From contig CAJNDS010002428.1 in the NCBI GenBank assembly GCA_905221605.1, positions 1 through 64,000 of the forward strand: DNA of 64,000 nucleotides, given 5' to 3'. Position numbers and translations under genes: made by a program. The notes below the pieces were generated by a model. That model did no database searches. It saw nothing but the letters and a program-made list of their open reading frames with translations, and was not told the DNA's origin. Position 1 is the first letter of the stretch. Each line of letters begins with the position of its first letter. Positions 36,701 to 49,312 of this stretch are shown here, one piece after another. The stretch comes from Symbiodinium natans. Lineage: Eukaryota; Sar; Dinophyceae; Suessiales; Symbiodiniaceae.

Positions 36701-39700
36701 AACAACGTACTCCTGCATTGGCCAATCTACAACCGATGCAGCAGGCAAAGCCGCTTGGAATCCCATGTTGGCAGAAGAAGACAAATATTGCATGCCCTCC
36801 GTGGTGTGCTTCTCCAAAAGAAGAGGTGTCCTTGTTGGTCAGGAGGCCTTGGATTCACCAGACTGTTCAGGGCAGTATCTGGTGCGGGAGAGCAAGCGGC
36901 TCATGGGCCTGCCGAGAAACAGCAGTGCTGTTGCAGACCAGAAAGAATTAGTCCAGTATGAGATAGACAACACAAGTCGGTCTGGTGAAGTGGACAGCGC
37001 GCTCATTGTGGGTCTGGAGAAGGACGGCTATGTCTTTCAAGGGAAAGAGCAGAAGTTTTTGCCGGAGGAGATAGCCGCATTTATTCTCATGAAGCTCAAG
37101 AAGGTTTGTGAATCGTCGCTGCGCTTGCCATGCCGCAACGCAGTCGTGACCGTGCCTGCCCAGTTTTCAGATGGACAGCGGAAGGCTACGCGAGATGCAG
37201 GGAATCTTGGCTGCAAGAGCAGTTGTAGCCATCATGTCTCAATTGCTGAGCTGTCGTTGAGCTCAGGAGGCTTGCCGGCTGGAACATTCTTCGCCTCATG
37301 CCCGAGCCCACAGCAGCGGCTTTCAGCTTTGGCCTCCTTCACGGCCTTGACCCCAAAAAGGATCACTACATCATGGTTGCAGACCTGGGTGGTGGAACCT
37401 ATGATTGCACACTGATGCATGTGAAGCACAAGCAGTTCAAGGTTCTTGGCACTGGTGGTGATAACCATTTTGGCGGTCGAGATTTTGATCGCTGCCTCGC
37501 CGACATCCTGGCGTCCAAATTTGAGGATACTGGTGGCAAGGTTGACCCCTCCCTGCGGCACCTTGCTTGCGAAGTGAGTTTAGGAATGTGGTGCATGGTC
37601 CAAGTTTCATGAAAAAGCAGGCTTCACAGCATGGCGGTCTTCTGGCAGCCAAGGTTTGAGATAGAAAAAGTTGCGGAGCAGGCAAAGCGGACGCTGTCGA
37701 GCAAGAGCGCAGCCGACGTTCATCTCAAGAGTGGCGATGGCACTGTGCTGCAAGCCACAGTGAAGCGCACGGACTTCGAGCAAGGTTGCGATTCACTTTT
37801 CGATCGAATTCCAACAGTCCCGCTCCAGATATTGAGGGAGAAGAACTTGGAGCCTTCAGATGTGAACATTCTGCTGGCTGTGGGTGGGTCTTCCTACATG
37901 CCACGGGTCCAAGAGCTACTGAGGCAACACTTCCCTGACACCGACATGCCCGAAGCCAACGCTTCCTTCGATCCGGAGCTTGCCGTGGTGCATGGAGCCG
38001 CTCTCTGTGCAGAGCGGTTGATCAGCGATCCCTCTTCGCTGCCCATGGATGTCATTCCACTGTCGCTGGGTGTCCCAGAGATGCAGCCTGTAGAGCAGTA
38101 CGTTGTTGAGGAGAGATCGGCCTCAGGCCTTGAACTCAGCGTCTTCCCGGAGTACAGTAGTACCGATGAGCACACTCATGCTTGCGATGTTGGAATACGG
38201 GTTCGTCCACCAGCAAGCAATGCTCCGGCTGCTGATCTGGCTTCGGTCTACGTGAGCATTCTGATTGATGTCTCTGGCAGCATGATCGATCTTGATGCAA
38301 GTGGCAGGACGAAGATCGACAGTGTGAAGCTCGCCCTTGTCAATGTAATCAACAAAGCACGGCCCTCCGTCACCTTTCATTTCTGCACTTTCTCAAATCG
38401 AGCTTGTGAGCATGAGCTGCAACCAATGAGTATGGACGATGCAGGCAAGAAAGTCGCAGCTCAGTTTGTGGAACAGTTGCGGCTCGTTGGATCCACCAAC
38501 ATGGCAGCCGGAATCAGGGCATCAGCGCAGAATCTCAGGGAGCAGATCAACCTTCAGCGAGCAACTATGATCCTTCTCACGGACGGACGGCCGAATTCAC
38601 CGCCGGAGGCATCTCGGGAACTACAACTAGCAGTTAGTAGTTTCAAGAACACAGGCACCTCCCTTTCCGTCTACACCTTCGGCTTCGGCATTCCGGGTGA
38701 TTCCAACAGCTTGGATGGTCCTTTGTTGGAGGGCATGGCAAGGCAAGGAGGTGGCTTCTACCACTACATACGAGATGGAGATGCTGCGGAGGGTGTGTTC
38801 GCAGAAATTCTCGGAGATGCACAGAAGGCCCGGGGTGGGGACACTATTCCGCTTGCTGGCTGGGCCAATTCCTGGCTAAGGACATTTCACTACAGTTAAA
38901 CTAAACCCTAACCAACATGAACCCTGAACCCTGAAACCTGAACCCCGAACGCAGCTCGCAGCTCAGTTGACTCAACCCTTCGCAGGTCCGTGCGCAGAAT
39001 GTTAATGTCAATATTCGCACGATGGGTCGCCTTGCAGTCAATGCGGCGAGTTTGCCTTCCACCTGCTTCCAACAACCGGAAGGCCAAGGGTCTCAACAAG
39101 TCCAGTGCAGGCTCAAAGACGTGTCGATGTATGACCAAGAGCTTTTTTTCAGCCTTGTTGCTACTGGTGCGGCACCAGAGCAGGGTCAGATGACGGTCGA
39201 GTTGGAAGCAACAGATGCTGCAACGAGCCTGCGAGGCACGACGACCGCCACAGTTGAGCTACGCCAATCCAGCCAGTCGGCAAAGAATTCCCAAAAGGTT
39301 GTGGATGAGTTGTGCCGGATGAAGTCTAGGGAATTGTTGAGGCAGAACAACGTGGATGGAGCCAAGGCGCAGGCTTCTCTGTGCCCTGACAGCAGCTTTG
39401 GGGAGAAGCTGGAGCAGGACCAGAGCTTGCCTGAGGAAGAGCGTTTATCAAAAGTGTCGCTGATGGACAAGAAAAGATTCGGTGATGCCGTTGTCCTGTC
39501 AAATGAGTTCAAAGAAGTGATGCATGTGGTGGTACCTCGCCATCACCTCTATCCAGTGCGGCGCAGCCAAACCCTTCAAACCTTCAAGGACGGACAGACA
39601 GAAGCATGGATACGGGTGTATGAAGGTGAAGAATCCGAGCCAGCTCTGAACCATCGAATTGGAGACTTCACCCTGTCCGGAATCCCTCCAGGGCCAGCGG

Positions 39701-40349
39701 GCAGTGCAGATATCAAGGTCATGTTTGCCATCGACGACAGTGGCATGCTTACCGTGGCCCGGCCAGCATCTGGTCAAACAGGGCTCGTTTCTTTCGCAGC
39801 GCTATGAGTTGATTGTCGGAGTTCTCCACTGTAGTCCTCTTAGGTCGAGGGAACCGTGGAGCAGACCGGGAAGACACAGTCTGTGTGTCTTGGATGACCA
39901 TAGCAGAAACTGAGTTGCACCTGCTTTGGCCACCTTTGGCCCGGTCGTGTGCGTTCATGTACTTTGATCGCAAGCCTCAGTTGATATGGCTTGTAACGAT
40001 GGAGCACATCACATTCAGGATTGCTGTGTGAAATGTTTCATTGCTCTTGCTGTTTCCGATTGCTGACTGCTGCAACGTCACCTGTGGCTTGTGATGCTGC
40101 GGAAGTATCGAGGAAACTGAATGTCGCCTCCAATGATGGCCGTCTGAAGGCAACCAGCATCGAGGCATGATGGGGGATGGGGGAAGCTGCCTGCCCTGAA
40201 GATAAACATGAACAAATAGATATTCTCCAACTCGCTGCACTCCCAACAACCACACGCTGTCCGCGGCAAGCAAGTTCGATGCTGACTGTTCATTCCTGAG
40301 CCCTGATCTTCAGGAGAAGAAGAAGAAGCTGGCCTCGCAATACAGCTGA
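33737..40349 (+). CDS. Chimaeric membrane protein: filamin, coiled coil, Ig/PKD, Hsp70 split by VWA
   Basis: Start at ATG 33737. The N-terminal ~130 residues are basic and probably cytosolic, followed by one membrane segment (CLAFLTLFIFMALTCILLYM). Then come a cadherin-like region, a filamin-type domain (YDLRDNGDGTYFTAVVRPYG) and a Cys-rich coiled coil to about 35700. An Ig/PKD-like domain follows (ELACTATDADGHELAYEW; intron 35715-36285). The Hsp70 nucleotide-binding domain shows VGIDLGTTYSC, AVVTVPAQFSDGQRKATRD, RLMPEPTAAAFSFG and VADLGGGTYDCTL. A VWA domain follows PLSLGV, with MIDAS residues ILIDVSGSM and LLTDGRPN. The Hsp70 substrate-binding beta part ends the known domains (VVVPRHHLYPVRRSQTLQTF, LSGIPPGPAG). 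Introns: 36448-36509 (GT), 36576-36677 (GC, in frame), about 37200-37262 (GC or GA), 37574-37648 (GT), 38828-38985 (GC), 39762-40112 (GC), 40150-40274 (GC). Defects: in-frame TAG at 35111-35113 and a one-base shift at about 35548. Stop TGA 40347-40349. Confidence 0.75.
38895..38955 (+). repeat. Degenerate telomere-like patch within an Hsp70-VWA intron
   Basis: AACTAAACCCTAACC, then several AACCCTGA units, in the GC-AG intron 38828-38985 and upstream of its 3' splice site. Confidence 0.7.
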
Positions 40350-43300
40350 TGATGGGTTAACCGAAAGGCATGGCAGAGTCTGCAAGCCGCCCTTGAATTC
40401 ACATTAGCTGCTTGAATTCAAATTTAGAGGCGAGGCAACATCTCATGTAGGGCAAGTCACCAAGGTTTCGGTTAGCATATACGGATAAGAGAACGTTTCA
40501 GGTGACCGTTTCAAGGCTTGCTCAACAAGACTGGTCGTACCCATTTGGCCTCGCGCAGTGCTAGACAGATTACGTAGTGCCTCTTTGCACCGCAGAGTGC
40601 CTGGAAGACACGAAGACACACACACACACACAACATTAATGCTTCAACATGCTTCAACAGGCACGGCTGCTGTTCCACCAGCAATGGCGCAAAACCTATC
40701 AAAGTTTTTGTCGACCATGCTCGGCGCTGTGGGAAGGAGTATTCCCGGCCTGAGTCTGTACAGTGTCTGTCTCTGTGTGTGTCTCTCTCTCGGAGAGTCT
40801 TGAAGTCCCTTCTTGCATCTGCTCAGGCTGAAAGCAGGACCCATGCCGCCTCACAGCACGAATGCAGATGACGTATGCGGCTACCCCGCATACCTGTACT
40901 TTCGAACACGGACGTGCAAGTTGGTGCGTGATGGGGGTGCATGGTGTCATCACCATGCAGCTTGCAGCATGCCGGTGCAAGATGCCACGCATTTTTGCAG
41001 TGGCACGCGAGATAATGAAACTCCTGGCGCAAAGTCGGGAAGTAAGCCACAGGCATTTGCTAGTTGCCATTGTCGGCAGAAAGCAAAAAAGGGACAGATG
41101 CCGTCAAGTGAATTGAACAGTGCGCGCCACGGTTGTGTCCTCAATGCCACAACCTTCTGTCCTTAGCCCCAGAGCTATCCATGAGCCTGTGCAGTACCAA
41201 GGTGTTGGCAGACATCTCCTTTCAGTGACGTTAATACTCCGCATCTTCATCTTGGTGTGGGCTGCCACCAAGGTGTGGCATCCTGTAAGCTGTACAAAGG
41301 ACCATAACAGAGCCTGGCACTCAGGTGAGTTGGGAGGCTGCAAAAAGTCTGCGAGATGCAGCCGGGATTTCATCTGAAGACTTGCAGTGTCGGCAAACTG
41401 ACCGACCAGGTGGAGCAAGCAGCTTGTTGAATTGAAGTGGATGCTGAGAGGATCTGAGAAGCCTGGTTCATGCCGCATCTTCCTTATCATTCTCCGATTT
41501 CATGCGAAGTGAGTGAGGACAGAACTACCACGAAAGTTCATCGTGCGCGCATCTTGACTGGCAGAAGCCATGTACCATCATGTACCTGAAGCAATCCGCT
41601 CTGTTTTTGGCTCTAGCTGTCAAATAAAAGTTCCGCCCATCTGGCTCATGCTTGCGTTCGGGCCTTGGCGTTGTGCCAAGTGTTATGATAACTGTGAACC
41701 TGCCCATGGACAATAGTCTCCGCACCCACACAATACAACCCATTTTTTCTGAACTAAAAGGTATTCACATGTGCATGCTGGGGTGAGAGATGTTTCAACT
41801 TACATCCTTTGGCTGGGAAAAGCTTACCAGGCAAAGTGCTTGACGTAACGTCTCTAAATTTCAGGGGGGGTGGAGAAGAAACACGTGTATAGGTTGGGCC
41901 TTCAGAGAACAACCTCCAGGAGTCGGAGAGAGGCTGCGTGTTGCGGAACACCCATCAGGTTTGCATGTGTAAAATGGGTTCAGAAAGCAGCGCTCTTCTC
42001 GGCGTGACATGAACATTGCAGCAGGTGCATGGTAAATTCCTGTACTTCGCCGATCTGCCGAGGATTAAGTGTCTCATGACCTTCCATACGGCTGCTGCTG
42101 CTGCTGCTGCGCCAGGCCAGGCATTTCGGTCCTGCGAAGACTCCATTGGCTTGCACTTTCGGGCCCAAGTTTCTGCAGAGGCTGTGCACGTTGTGCGCAT
42201 CGGGGAGTGCCTTTATTGTTCGGACGTTCACTACGCCCTAGGTTCAAGGAAATGGACTGACTTGCTTGAGGTTTCTTGTAAGTTGTCCCGTTGTTGGAGA
42301 CGTTTTCAGACAGGGATGTAACTATGAAGGCTGTCCTCTGAAATTTCACATTCTTCACACGATTTAGGAGTTGAAAGTTAAGGCCAAAGGCGTGGGATGT
42401 CGAGGCCCAACATTAAGCAGATACCTTACTTGGTAGGTTCTTCGTAAACCGCTCTCGTTTAGGAAATGCATTCATGTTGAACGCTCACAGGACAGCTGAA
42501 GCAGCTAAGCCGACAGGCTCGTGGAAGTCGGTGGCGATGATCGCCTTGCAAAGCAACCCTGTAGAAAAGCAGCGTGCTTGCTTTGCATTTTTGCTGTGAC
42601 GTTGTCTATGGCATTATGTAGGGCTAGGAGCGTGTCCTCTTAAGAAGCGCACGTTCCAGAAGACCCCCAAGCCAGGACCGTACAGGGATGTTTTCCTGGG
42701 ATGTCGCATTCAAGTTGTCGGGTTTTGTCAAGGGACTTGGAGGTTCTTGCCGCGTACATGAGGTGGAGAATGTCAGCATCTGCTGCCATCAACAACGTTT
42801 CATTTCGTGCTGGCACTGGCAGTAGTGTGCAATGGGGTAGGTGGATGGTTTCAAGTTGTCCAGGCCATAAGGCGCAAAGGCAACGCATGCGCGTGGAGTT
42901 TTCGCACGCACGACCTGAATTGCTACGTGGTCAGCAGCATTTTAGCATCTCAAAACTCAAAGAAGCCTCAGGAAGGCTGGCCGGGGTCGACTGGCCATGT
43001 TGGGGCCCTTTACTCTGCGCTTCCACAATGCGAGGATGGAGAAGTTGACTCACAGGCTCGGACTGGTGACTTTTGGAGGTAACTTTCGGTACCTCCAAGG
43101 GGGTGTTTTGTGTTGGCAGCTGCGTTTCCTTGGGAACTCGGCAAGCTGTTTGGGGGCTGTTGCTGGCAGCACGCAATGGAGTGGGTAGGTTGAGGCAGCA
43201 TTCTTGAGAGACTATTCCTGCCAGGGTCATGTGCCTCGCTGGGACGGCGATGGTGTTGGTTTTCGCGCGTACTGCGTCTGGCCCTTACACTCGGAATCCG

Positions 43301-43430
43301 GAGTTTCGGAGAACACGTGGTCAGTTCCCTAAAGTATGTTCCCCTTATCGGATTCCTATGATGCTGCAGGCTGTGGAGCCTTTATTTACTCTACCCTGTC
43401 TCATGTGCGAGTGATACGTGGCGCTACGCA
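40350..43430. other. No gene assigned; isolated exon-like stretches
   Basis: An ATG at 40684 opens MAQNLSKFLSTMLGAVGR and could be a first exon. The Cys/His-rich stretch around 40870-41030 (DDVCGYPAYLYFRTRTCKLV) also looks coding. Neither can be tied to a family or spliced confidently. Short CA, TC and CTG microsatellites occur, the CTG tract at 42088-42112. Confidence 0.3.
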
Positions 43431-43599
43431 TGTCAGATGGTGGATGCTTTTCTGTTTACAGTGGGCCAACGGTGGCATCTGCCCCGGCAAAGGCTAAAAT
43501 TAGAGAAGCACCCTGCCAAAGCATCTTTGACATCTGTGACAATCAGGCATCCTCGAAGAACAAACTGCCACTTTAGTACTTTGGTATCATTCTGCTCAT

Positions 43600-43720
43600 A
43601 TGGGGGTTTCCCAAAATAGGGGGTAACCCTAATATACCCCCAAAATGCTGTAATCCTCATTCTAGGAACCCCCAAAAAGGATACCCCCTAATATCGTAAA
43701 TCCCCATATGTTCTTGGCTG
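43600..43720. repeat. GGGGGTA/TACCCCC-rich short dispersed element
   Basis: Short inverted motifs (AGGGGGTAACCCTAATATAC and ATACCCCCTAATATCG) flanked by GGGGTTT and AAATCCCC give foldback potential. It resembles the short elements at 46990-47050 and 48735-48890. Confidence 0.45.
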
Positions 43721-44693
43721 ATGCTGGCAGGCTCAACTTCACCACCAACATGTCGGTTGCCGAGGCGGTTTAGGGCTTAGGGTTTAGGGGACAGGGTCTC
43801 CAGTTCTAGGTTCAGCAGGTTTGCATCATGGGAGAGAGCTGGATGATTATTGGTGCGGTCGCGTTGAGTTGAAGCCAAGTCTTCTGCCTTGCATGGTGGT
43901 CCGCGGGGATTCTGGACGTGGTCACATCGAGCCTTGCCCTGGCGCCAGGAATTTCACGCAGATGACAGTATAAGCCCGGAGCAAGCCGAGCGCCGCTCGC
44001 ATGGCATTTGGCGACCCAACCCCTCATCTCTTGGGTTCGGGGGGACCTTCCGAGCTTCAAGTCATGCAGGGAAAAGGGTGATGAGCCACCCAGGCATGAA
44101 CTCGCCCTATGTCCGGATCAGTGCTGGCATCGTCGCGCTGCTGTGCGGGCCTTGGGTGGCTTTGTTGGTTCCAGGGAAGCTTGGGCTCCAGACGGTACGG
44201 TGCTTCGGGTTTGCTTCCAGGGCTAGGTTGGAGACACAGCTACGGGAAGTCAGACAGACCTCCAATGCTGTGAAGCTCTTCGATGCCTCACGTTCAGGTG
44301 CAAAGCAAGTTTGACAGTTTCTTTAGATCTTAGAGTTTTAGATGTTTCGCATAGAATCCTTCGGTTCTCAAGGAGCTGCTCTGCAACCCACATATGGTCC
44401 CCCTGCAGTTGCCCGAGCTGTCCGATCGAGTCTGATCAAGGGTTATGGAGGCACAAGCTATCCCCGATTCAGAAACGACTTCAAGAGTTTCAGATCTGAC
44501 ATCAATCGCTGTTTCAGAAGTGAACGGCGCTGGCAAGAAATCAGCACGTGTGCCACTTCTCCACCCCCCGACCGAAGGATCCCGCCCTGCGTCCCAGCTG
44601 CATCTCCGACTTTTCGGCATGAAAGGCAGCCTTTTTCGACCAACGAAGCATGGGACAACTTTGGGCCCGTGTATATGAGGAGATGTGGGATGG

Positions 44694-44714
44694 CCCCCCC
44701 CCCCCCCCCCCCCC
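44694..44714 (+). repeat. Poly-C tract
   Basis: About 19 consecutive C, with GGCC at the left edge. It is a likely source of spurious proline/glycine frames and of indel error. Confidence 0.8.
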
Positions 44715-44879
44715 GCAAGAAGCACAAGGCCCGACATAACAGCGTGTCTGGACGATAGCCTCCAGACCACTCCGCCCAGGCGGCATTCTAGGCCCGAGTT
44801 CAAGGACCAGGAAGCCAAGCAGCTAAGCGGAGGTTCCACACCATGGCCTTAACATGAGATTCCTAACAAAGAGTATAAA

Positions 44880-45160
44880 GAACAGTCTATATATGTATAA
44901 TATACATATATATATATATGTGTGTTTGTGTGTAAGTAAATAAATAAGTAAATAAATATAAATATAAATATACAAATATATAAATGTATAAATATACAAA
45001 TATATAAATATATAAATATATAAATATATAAATATATAAATATATAAATATATAAATATATAAATATATAAATATATAAATATATAAATATATAAATATA
45101 TAAATATATAAATATATGAATATATAAATATATAAATATATAAATGCTCACCCCCGCGTC
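44880..45160. repeat. AAATATAT/TATAAATA microsatellite
   Basis: A long tandem tract of the octamer TATAAATA. The Ile/Tyr-rich minus-strand frames here are by-products. Confidence 0.95.
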
Positions 45161-45289
45161 CATGACACGCGCCAATCGTGCCTGTCATCGAGAGGTGTGC
45201 CCATGATTAGATTTTGTCATTATGTGCGTAATTCCAAAATTTCCAAATCCCATTTTTTTCAGGTCAAGATTTCCCAACTTCCACATATA

Positions 45290-45640
45290 TAAGTAAGCAC
45301 AAATAAACAAATAAATACTTTAATAGTTAATTAATTATATACACAGATACATATATATATACATATATATATATATTTATTTTGAAAGGTGTTTAAATCG
45401 TCAAACGGAAACAAAAAATGATATATATATATATATATTTCTAGACACATATTTGCATATATACACATAGACATATGTACATATGCATATACAATTTTCA
45501 ATATATGTGTATACATATACACAATATGCACACACACATATATACATATACACACATACATATATATATATATATGTAGGTATACATATATAGATATGTA
45601 TTGCATGTATGCATAAGTACTTATATATGTACATGCAGCA
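45290..45640. other. AT-rich, TATA-microsatellite region
   Basis: Alternating TA and ATACATAT-type tracts, with no coding region. Together with the preceding microsatellite it forms a ~750-bp AT-rich block. Confidence 0.8.
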
Positions 45641-46245
45641 ACTCTGTCCCCGAGCTTTGCTTGCTTCCTTTCCCCGAGGCTTGGCTTGGCTGTGCCATGC
45701 TGTGGATACTTCGGCGCCTGGCCTCATATGGATCGCGGTAGTCCCCTTTCGGATTTCGGGTTTAGGGTTGGGGTTTTGGGGTTTCGGGTGTTATGGGAAT
45801 ACGATGTGAACCCCCTTCCCCCTATTTTTTCTCCACTGTGAAGAGAATAAGGTCATGTGAAAGCGGGTGGTGCTAGGGGGTTTGGGTTGAGTCGTTGATT
45901 CGCTATGTTTGTTGACGGCCTCCCACCATCAAGGGGCTGGTTCGTCTCGGGTTTTGGGCTTTGCCCGCCGCCCCTGTTCCCTGGACAGGGGCCAAGAACA
46001 ACAACAGACTGTGCCTGTGGTGCTTTGCCTGGTGCAATTGCTGTTCAGCCTGCCTGCAGGCGCACGGGACTGGTAGGTAGGTCAGAATGATACGCGGTGG
46101 AGTCCTTGAGCCCTTGTGCCTCATCCTGGTCCATTCGCATGTGTAGCGAGCTTGCGAAGCGCAAAGGGGCGGGCGGTTTCACTGCATGTTGGGCATGTGC
46201 CAGACCATCTGTATGGGCCTTTGACACCAGATATCCGTAGCCTTC

Positions 46246-46324
46246 CGACACCACCTGCGCAGATTCTGCTTTTCATCGGCTTCGTTCTTCTCATCGCGAG
46301 CATGGGAGGCAGGGCAACAGCTTA
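46246..46324 (+). other. Exon-like hydrophobic stretch
   Basis: Encodes PPAQILLFIGFVLLIASMGG followed by a stop. It resembles a transmembrane helix, perhaps of a chlorophyll a/c light-harvesting protein (QI.LFIGF), but it is too short to assign. Confidence 0.25.
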
Positions 46325-46408
46325 AAAACGCCAAGTGCGAGTTCTCGGCTTTCAAAGATGTTGCGCCCCGGAACTCGCGAACATCCCCGAGCCGGCTTGG
46401 TTCTTACA

Positions 46409-46480
46409 AGTCCCTAAACCCTAAACCCTAAGCCCTAAACCCTAAACCCTAAACCCGAAACCCTAAGCCCTAAACCCTGA
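46409..46480 (+). repeat. CCCTAAA array
   Basis: Roughly ten heptamers with CCCTAAG and CCCGAAA variants; followed by an exon-sized island (46481-46575) and then by a TTTAGGG-type block. Confidence 0.9.
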
Positions 46481-46579
46481 ACCCATTGGGAAAGCCTCCC
46501 CGAAAGACAGCCCCCACCGCCTTGGGCAGTCATGCAAGCGAGCTGCCAGCCGATTGCTGGTTTGGCAGAAGCTCGGCTT

Positions 46580-46860
46580 TGTTGGGGTTTGGGGGTTTTA
46601 GGGGTTTAGGGGTTTCGGGGTTTGGGGGGTTTGGGGGTTTGGGGGTTTGGGGGTTTGGGGGTTTGGGGGTTTGGCGGTTTAGGGGTTTAGGGGTTAGGGG
46701 TTTAGGGGTTTTAGGGGTTTTAGGGGTTTCGGGGTTTAGGGGTTTGGGGGTTTAGGGGTTTGGGGGTTTGGGGGTTGGGGTGTTTGGGGGTTTGGGGGTT
46801 TGGGGGCTTGGGGGTCTGGGGGTTTTAGGGGGTTTAGGGGTTTAGGCTTTAGGCTTTACG
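46580..46860 (+). repeat. Long degenerate TTTAGGG array (GGGGGTTT-rich)
   Basis: About 280 bp of TTTAGGGG, TTTGGGGG and TTTTAGGGG units. It is G-rich on the + strand, with strong G-quadruplex potential. Confidence 0.9.
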
Positions 46861-46989
46861 GTTGATTGGCGCCGTTCATTCTTGGAGCAGCTATGTGTCG
46901 CCGAGGCCGAGCAGCAGAAGTGCCCCGGCATCTTGAAAGGTTGCGCAACCTGGCTGCATTGAGGCGGTGACGATCTGGGGGTTTACTAA

Positions 46990-47050
46990 AATTCGTGAGT
47001 AGGATTCCCTTAGAACAAGGACCCCAATAAGGTACCCCCGATTCTCGTCA
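46990..47050 (-). repeat. Short dispersed repeat (GGTACCTTATTGGGGTCC family)
   Basis: Reads GGACCCCAATAAGGTACCCC on the + strand. The same motif occurs at 48761-48800 and 48826-48866 (with GGGCCCCAATAAGG) and, in the other orientation, at 60862-60895. Confidence 0.7.
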
Positions 47051-47882
47051 ACCATCCATGTGGGCCGGGGTGCCTAAATGTTGGCAGTCGGAAGATTGCA
47101 GATACCCAGGCGCACATGCAAAGCGCGCATTTCAACCTGGAGACTTATGAGGGCTGCTTCGACCACATGCCACCTGCCTGCAGTCAGGCCAGTTTGAAGG
47201 CAGGGATACCTTTCGATTTGAGATTCATTGTCTTACGGTTCTTGCAGGTTTATCGACTGTTCGAGGGCCTTCTCTGAATTGGCATCCAACCAATGTCTTA
47301 GCAGTGATGTTGAAACTGTGTCCATGCCGTCGCGGGTGAGCGGTGCGGGCATGTACTCATAAAGCGACATACTCACGGAAAGACACGGCATGTCATGCAA
47401 CGACTCGTCAGTTGTTTCTTTCGTGAATGTCCGCGGCTTTCGTGCCTTAATGCCTTAAGGTATGTACGGTTCGTTCTGTTTCGGTCTTTGGCATGTGTGG
47501 CGCCACTTTGTATCCAAGTTTCCTTTTAGTTTTTTCAGGGGGTTTACATTTAGGTTGTTGACGCAGCTCTCCGCTGCTCCCTGTCAGATGGTTGCGAGAG
47601 CCGAATGATTGCGACAGACCGCAAGCATATCCATCCCAATTTGAGGGCAGCGGACACAGTGTGATGCTATCTACAGGAGAGGCAGACTCAAGGGGGAGCT
47701 GCAAACTTTCCGAGCGGCCATGGTCGCGGCAAAAATCCCGCTTGACATGTTTGACACATGCTCCGCTTCAAAATTCCTGAATACACACCACATTCGCTAC
47801 GGGAGGAAGGTTGGGCTGCTGCACGGGCCCCTTCAGCTTCGTAAGCAGGGACCTGTCCATGCAGAGTCCCAAGCTAGGGATC

Positions 47883-48113
47883 AAACCCTAAACCCTAAAC
47901 CCTAAACCCTAAACCCTAAACCCTAAACCCTAAACCCTAAACCCTAAACCCTAAACCCTAAACCCTAAACCCTAAACCCTAAACCCTAAACCCTAAACCC
48001 TAAACCCTAAACCCTAAACCCTAAACCCTTACCCCCAAACCCTAAACCCTAAACCCTAAACCCTAAACCCTAAACCCTAAACCCTAAACCCTAAACCCTA
48101 AACCCTAAACCCT
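47883..48113 (+). repeat. Longest near-perfect CCCTAAA array
   Basis: About 230 bp, roughly 33 heptamers, with a single interruption near 48029. It is followed by an exon-like island at 48120-48200 (ETFPPIYCGLGIAGAQASLR in one frame). Confidence 0.97.
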
Positions 48114-48245
48114 GAATCAGGATCGAGACCTTTCCGCCCATCTACTGTGGCCTGGGCATCGCGGGAGCCCAAGCTTCGCTTCGAGCTATGGCCTGCTCTC
48201 GAGCTCAAAAAGGACATATAACTTCTCTCAAAAGCCTACTATTTG

Positions 48246-48338
48246 CTTAAGAACCCCCCTAAAAAATAAGAAATGACAGTCCCTATAATGCCCTTATAAG
48301 GAAACAAACCTTGTTTTTTTTGGGGGGGTTCTTGAGCA
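48246..48338. mobile_element. MITE-like foldback element
   Basis: The left arm CTTAAGAACCCCCCTAAAAA (from 48246) and right arm TTTTTTTTGGGGGGGTTCTT (to about 48333) are nearly perfect inverted repeats around ~45 bp of spacer. There is no coding capacity. Confidence 0.65.
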
Positions 48339-48734
48339 ATTCGTATAAGCCAAGACCCCCACCTCACTGTCCTAGTCGCCCCTAGCCAATTCCCAGGCCA
48401 TTGGCGTCACCTGCTGCATCATGTGCTTTCAGTGTGCCAGCTGTCACTGGGGCCGTGAGCTCTACAACGAGCTCGAGCGAGAGGCCAGGAATGCCCCAGA
48501 CTTCTGAAACGATGATGTGATAAAACTTGATCAAACCATTTACCATGTTTTGCCGGGTGTGTGTGTGTGTGTGTGTGTCTGCTGATGGTCTGTAGCGGTC
48601 AGCATGCCATGGCCTCTCCCAGCATGGCTCTGACAAAGCAACATGTTGCCACATGACAGGAGCTGTGCATTGCGAGCTCCGACGAAGGCTTCTGAGGCTG
48701 TGGCTCGAAGGCCTCCACCCAAGAGCGAAAGAAG

Positions 48735-48890
48735 GGGCCCCTAGAATGGATCCCTCAAATAGTAAGATGCCCTTAGAGTAAGGGCCCCAATAAGGTACCC
48801 CATAATGGACACTTGAATAGTAAGATTCCTTCATAGTAAGGGCCCCAATAAGGTGCCCCCTAATTTCGGAAAACCCCTAGTTGAGAAGGG
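48735..48890 (-). repeat. Two tandem units of the GGTACCTTATTGGGGTCC family
   Basis: Two adjacent ~65-bp units, each with AATAGTAAGAT.CC.T...GTAAGGGCCCCAATAAGG. Head-to-tail duplication of the short dispersed repeat. Confidence 0.7.
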
Positions 48891-49227
48891 AATCGAAGGA
48901 AGGGTTGTGTTGATGGCCGAACCCGACAAGTGGCTGGGACTTTTTCTCGGACCTGATGCTACGCTGCCAGATGCTGTAGTGGGGTTTAGGGTCTAGGGTT
49001 TAGGAGTGGGGTTCCCCTGTTTGCTTGAAATCGCACGGTTTGCAGCTGGGTGAATGGGAGAAACGCAGCATCTTCCACAACACCTGTTCACAGACCCAGG
49101 CAGTAGCAAGTAAAAGCAGCTTCAGCGATGGCCTCTGCTCCAAGCAGTGTTGTAGAGAACAGGGTTCTTGTCATCGCTTCATATCGGAAGCCCCTTGAGG
49201 CTACGGGTTTAGGGTTAAAAGGGTTCA

Positions 49228-49312
49228 TCCCTAAACCCTAAACCCTAAACCCTAAACCCTAAACCCTAAACCCTACACCCTAAACCCTACACCCTAAACC
49301 CTAAACCCTGAG
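49228..49312 (+). repeat. CCCTAAA array
   Basis: Heptamers with CCCTACA variants, preceded at 49203 by TTTAGGG, so opposite orientations lie close together. Confidence 0.9.

Noticed and set aside
44823-45188. Ile/Tyr-rich proteins on the minus strand
   Set aside because: Direct translation of a TATAAATA microsatellite.
47640-47700. Copia-type RNase H remnant (SVMLSTGEADS)
   Set aside because: One short similarity to LSTAEAE with no supporting RNase H or integrase motifs nearby.
47881-48113. A real chromosome end
   Set aside because: The array is flanked on both sides by unique sequence, and dozens of similar blocks in both orientations follow. These are interstitial and largely intronic.
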